Below, one piece after another: positions 6,059 through 8,282 of a DNA stretch of 8,282 nucleotides. Within the stretch, counting starts at the first letter, position 1. Each line of letters opens with the position of its first letter. The DNA is from Candidatus Eiseniibacteriota bacterium (GTDB taxonomy: Bacteria > Eisenbacteria > RBG-16-71-46), in contig CAIXRL010000559.1 in assembly GCA_903921835.1 (NCBI GenBank), positions 1-8,282 on the forward strand. Direction: 5' to 3'. Below the pieces are notes generated by a model. It did no database searches. It was not told the DNA's origin and saw only the letters and a program-made list of their open reading frames with translations. The translations under genes were made by a program, and so were the position numbers.

Positions 6059-8065
6059 ATGCCCTCTCGACTTCGCGCATTCCTCGCGCTCGCAGTCCTC
6101 CTGCTCGTACCCGCAGCCAGGTTCGCTGCGGCCCGCCCTTCGCTTCCGGATACGTCGCGCGTCTTCCAGCTTGGCGCGATTGAAGTCGTCGCGCTGCGCC
6201 CGCAGGGTGCGGCCGCCATCGAGGAGCAGGTCGGTGCTGCCGATCTGCGCCGGTCCGGACACGTCGACTACATGCAGGCGCTCGCGGCGCTTCCAGGCCT
6301 GGCAATCTCCAACGGCGGCCAGCGCAATGAAGGTGGCCTGTACCTGCGCGGCTTCGACCTGCGGCAGGTATCGCTGTTCGTGGACGGCATTCCCGTCTAC
6401 GTGCCGTACGACGGCAACGTGGACCTGCGCCGGTTCACGACATTCGACGTCTCGCAGATCACGGTCTCGAAGGGCTTCAGCTCCGTGCTCTACGGGCCCA
6501 ACGCCGAGGGTGGCGCGATCAATGTGCTCTCCCACCGGCCCACTGCCCCCGTGGACCTGAGCGCGGGTCTCGGCACGTTCAGCGGCGGTGGCTACCAAAC
6601 GGACTTGAGCGCCGGCACACGTAGCCGGGGCTGGTACGCGCAGGCGGCCGGCTCGCTCTTGCACCAGCAGGACTTCCCGCTCTCATCCGACTACCACCCG
6701 GTGCGGGTGCAGCCGGCGGGCGACCGGTTCAACTCGAAGCGCGAGGACTACCGGATCAGCCTCAAGCTGGGAGTGACGCCCAACGCCACCGACGAGTACG
6801 CCCTGGTACTCGCGTCGCAACACGGCGAGAAGGGCAATCCGCCCTACACCGGTAGCCTGCCCGGCACGCCGGTTCGCTACTGGCAGTGGCCCGAGTGGGA
6901 CAAGCAGGATGCCTACGTCATCACCCAGACCGCGCTCGGCTGGGGCTCGCTGCTCAAGGGGCGGCTGTACTATGACCACTTCGGAAACCAGCTCTTCGCG
7001 TACGACGATTCCACGTATACGACGATGAAGAAGCGGTCGTCCTTCAAGAACTACTACGACGACCCAACGGTGGGTAGCTCGGCGGAGTGGGCGCTCCCGA
7101 CCGGCGCCACCAATACGGTACGGACTACCGTCCATGCCAAGCTCGACCAGCACCGGGAGCACAACGCGGGTGAACCGGTGCGCAAGCTCGAGGACCTGTC
7201 GCTGACCTGCGCCGGCGAGGACACCTGGAAGGTCACGGGTCCGCTCACCGTGATCGCGGGCGTGAGCGACTCGCATCGACGCACGCTCAATGCCCAGGGA
7301 TTCCAGAACTCGCAGGTCATCCGGCTTCCGACGGGTTCGAACTCGGCGTGGAACGGCGAGGCCGCGCTGCTCTATGACGTCGGCCCCGGCACACTTCGCG
7401 GCAGCGTCGCGCAGCGCACGCGCTTCGCAACGATGAAGGACCGCTACTCCTACAAGCTCGGCACGGCGATCCCAAACCCGGACCTCAAGCCCGAAGCTGC
7501 CCTGCACTACGAGATCGCATACTCCGGCACGCCCCGGGCCGGGTACACGACGCGAGTGGCTGTCTTCTACAGCCGCATCTCGGACCTGATGCAGTCCATC
7601 AGCAACGTTGCGGTCGTGAACGGCGTCTCTGTCGCGCAGATGCGAAACGTCGGGAATGGCCGCAGTTCGGGATTCGAACTCAGCCTGGACGCCACGCCCG
7701 TACGCACGCTGGCCATCGGCGGTTCGTACGCCTATGTGGATCGCGTGAACCTCGACACGCCGTCCATCAAGCAGATCGACACGCCCCGGAACACCTTCAC
7801 GTCCTACGTCGACGTCTTTCCCGTCCGGCGCTTCGACCTGCGGGGAAGCGTTACTGCCTACGGGCAGCGCTACGCCACGAGCACGGGGCTCACGCTCCCG
7901 GCGTTCGCGGCCGTCGAACTGCGCGGCGCGCTTCAACTCGACCGCGGCACGAGCCTGGAAGCCGGCGTGGCCAATCTGCTGGACGCCGAGTACCAGCTGG
8001 ACGAAGGGTTCCCGGAGCCGGGGCGGACCTGGTTTGCCAACGTGAGGTTCGCGCTCGCCCGCTGA
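6059..8065 (+). CDS. TonB-dependent outer-membrane receptor, metal-chelate or cofactor uptake
   Basis: A complete 668-residue receptor. A signal peptide covers about 1-25 (LRAFLALAVLLLVPAARFAAA). LGAIEVVAL (38-46) is a possible TonB box. The plug domain (about 52-160) has YMQALAALPGL (71-81), GLYLRGFDLRQVSLFVDGI (93-111) and GFSSVLYGPNAEGGAINVLS (139-158), the classical plug motifs. A beta-barrel of about 500 residues follows, with HGEKGNPPYTG and RYWQWPEWDK in an early loop region and late strands FELSLD, SYAYVD, AGVANLLDAEYQ. The C-terminus ends NVRFALAR, without the usual final aromatic residue. ATG is preceded by GGAG at six bases. The gene is divergent from the fur-type gene and shares the palindromic operator, so it probably works with the ECF transporter: the receptor imports the ligand across the outer membrane using TonB-ExbBD, which is not in this window. 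The ligand is unknown; size and barrel type fit siderophore, metallophore or corrinoid receptors. Confidence 0.92.
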   Translation: MPSRLRAFLALAVLLLVPAARFAAARPSLPDTSRVFQLGAIEVVALRPQGAAAIEEQVGAADLRRSGHVDYMQALAALPGLAISNGGQRNEGGLYLRGFDLRQVSLFVDGIPVYVPYDGNVDLRRFTTFDVSQITVSKGFSSVLYGPNAEGGAINVLSHRPTAPVDLSAGLGTFSGGGYQTDLSAGTRSRGWYAQAAGSLLHQQDFPLSSDYHPVRVQPAGDRFNSKREDYRISLKLGVTPNATDEYALVLASQHGEKGNPPYTGSLPGTPVRYWQWPEWDKQDAYVITQTALGWGSLLKGRLYYDHFGNQLFAYDDSTYTTMKKRSSFKNYYDDPTVGSSAEWALPTGATNTVRTTVHAKLDQHREHNAGEPVRKLEDLSLTCAGEDTWKVTGPLTVIAGVSDSHRRTLNAQGFQNSQVIRLPTGSNSAWNGEAALLYDVGPGTLRGSVAQRTRFATMKDRYSYKLGTAIPNPDLKPEAALHYEIAYSGTPRAGYTTRVAVFYSRISDLMQSISNVAVVNGVSVAQMRNVGNGRSSGFELSLDATPVRTLAIGGSYAYVDRVNLDTPSIKQIDTPRNTFTSYVDVFPVRRFDLRGSVTAYGQRYATSTGLTLPAFAAVELRGALQLDRGTSLEAGVANLLDAEYQLDEGFPEPGRTWFANVRFALAR

Positions 8066-8093
8066 TCGCGCGGGCAGGGCGCAAGGCTGAAGC

Positions 8094-8128
8094 CTGGAGG
8101 CCCCGCGAGGACGTCGCGAGGCCTCCAG
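8094..8128. terminator. Bidirectional hairpin terminator between convergent genes
   Basis: CTGGAGGCC (8094-8102) pairs perfectly with GGCCTCCAG (8120-8128). After one C-A mismatch, CGCGA (8104-8108) pairs with TCGCG (8114-8118) around the loop GGACG, for 14 pairs in all. It lies 28 bases after the receptor stop and 4 bases from the stop of the convergent FmdE-type gene. There is no T-tract, so termination is inferred from stem strength and placement. Confidence 0.65.
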
Positions 8129-8132
8129 TGCA

Positions 8133-8282
8133 TCAGGACACGTCGGGGCGCGTCAGAGGACGGTAGTAGCGCGTCCCCTCGGCGCAGGGCCGGCAGAGCA
8201 CCCGGCCATCGCGCTGGACCTCCCGCCCGTCCATCACGCGCTCGCCACACGCTTCGCACGCTGCCCGGCGCGTCGGCTTCCC
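8133..8282 (-). CDS. C-terminal zinc ribbon of an FmdE-type protein (partial)
   Basis: The frame is open to the right window edge and gives the last 49 residues of a protein. It contains CEACGERVMDGREV followed by RDGRVLCRPCAEG, that is CxxC, 17 residues, CxxC: a treble-clef/TraR-like zinc ribbon. This ribbon with the GREV and RDG pattern is typical of the C-terminus of FmdE family proteins (named after a protein encoded with molybdenum formylmethanofuran dehydrogenase; most bacterial members have no proven function). It ends YYRPLTRPDVS. The N-terminal FmdE core lies outside the window. It converges on the receptor gene, so it is not in the same transcript, but a metal-binding FmdE protein beside a metal uptake locus may be functionally linked. 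Confidence 0.7.
   Translation of the reverse strand, partial: GKPTRRAACEACGERVMDGREVQRDGRVLCRPCAEGTRYYRPLTRPDVS

Noticed and set aside
4782..6560. Long plus-strand open frame of 592 codons
   Set aside because: It runs antisense to the NTPase and Fur genes and into the receptor in another frame. Its translation is low-complexity Arg/Ala-rich with no domain; it is a GC-driven shadow.
6683..7936. Minus-strand open frame of 417 codons inside the receptor gene
   Set aside because: Antisense to a complete TonB-dependent receptor with recognisable plug and barrel. The translation is Arg/Val/Gly-rich without motifs.
1..8282. CRISPR array, tRNA, rRNA or insertion sequence
   Set aside because: No regularly spaced direct repeats, tRNA-like cloverleaf, rRNA-like conserved stretch or transposase motif was noticed on reading both strands. 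Short RNAs without strong motifs could have been missed.

Overview
The window is GC-rich DNA from what looks like a Gram-negative bacterium. A TonB-dependent outer-membrane receptor requires an outer membrane. The fragment at the left edge carries an LHQNAPNPF / AGRVSLR / GRDVATLVDGERAAG signature, the FlgD-like C-terminal domain common on secreted proteins of FCB-group and Candidatus Eisenbacteria-type genomes. The lineage is an inference from that fragment and base composition only.

Layout: (1) positions 1-634 hold a decayed end of a secreted-protein gene (Ig-like tail plus FlgD-like domain) and a GC-rich hairpin. (2) From 5870 down to 770, seven minus-strand genes form a likely operon, in transcription order: a Fur-family metal regulator, a THEP1-type P-loop NTPase, a fused double ECF ATPase (EcfA-EcfA), an ECF S-component-like membrane protein, EcfT, a DUF4213/DUF364 protein (family proposed to chelate heavy metals), and a small fRMsr-like GAF protein. 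The first five are packed tightly: one abutting junction, two ATGA stop-start overlaps and one 8-nt gap. (3) Positions 5871-6058 are a divergent control region with a perfect 10+3+10 palindrome placed where a Fur-family operator would sit. (4) Positions 6059-8065 on the plus strand encode a complete TonB-dependent receptor. (5) A strong hairpin separates it from the convergent C-terminal end of an FmdE-type zinc-ribbon protein that runs off the right edge.

Taken together this reads as one metal-responsive uptake system spanning both membranes. The receptor would import a scarce metal complex, metallophore or cofactor across the outer membrane. The ECF transporter (S + T + fused ATPases, with no periplasmic binding protein gene seen) would move it across the inner membrane. 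The NTPase and DUF364 protein would handle it in the cytosol, and the Fur-family repressor would control both arms from one operator. The S component is not of the CbiM/NikM type and its substrate is unknown to me. Nickel, cobalt, zinc, a metal-chelate or a corrinoid are all open, and this is the most interesting point of the window.
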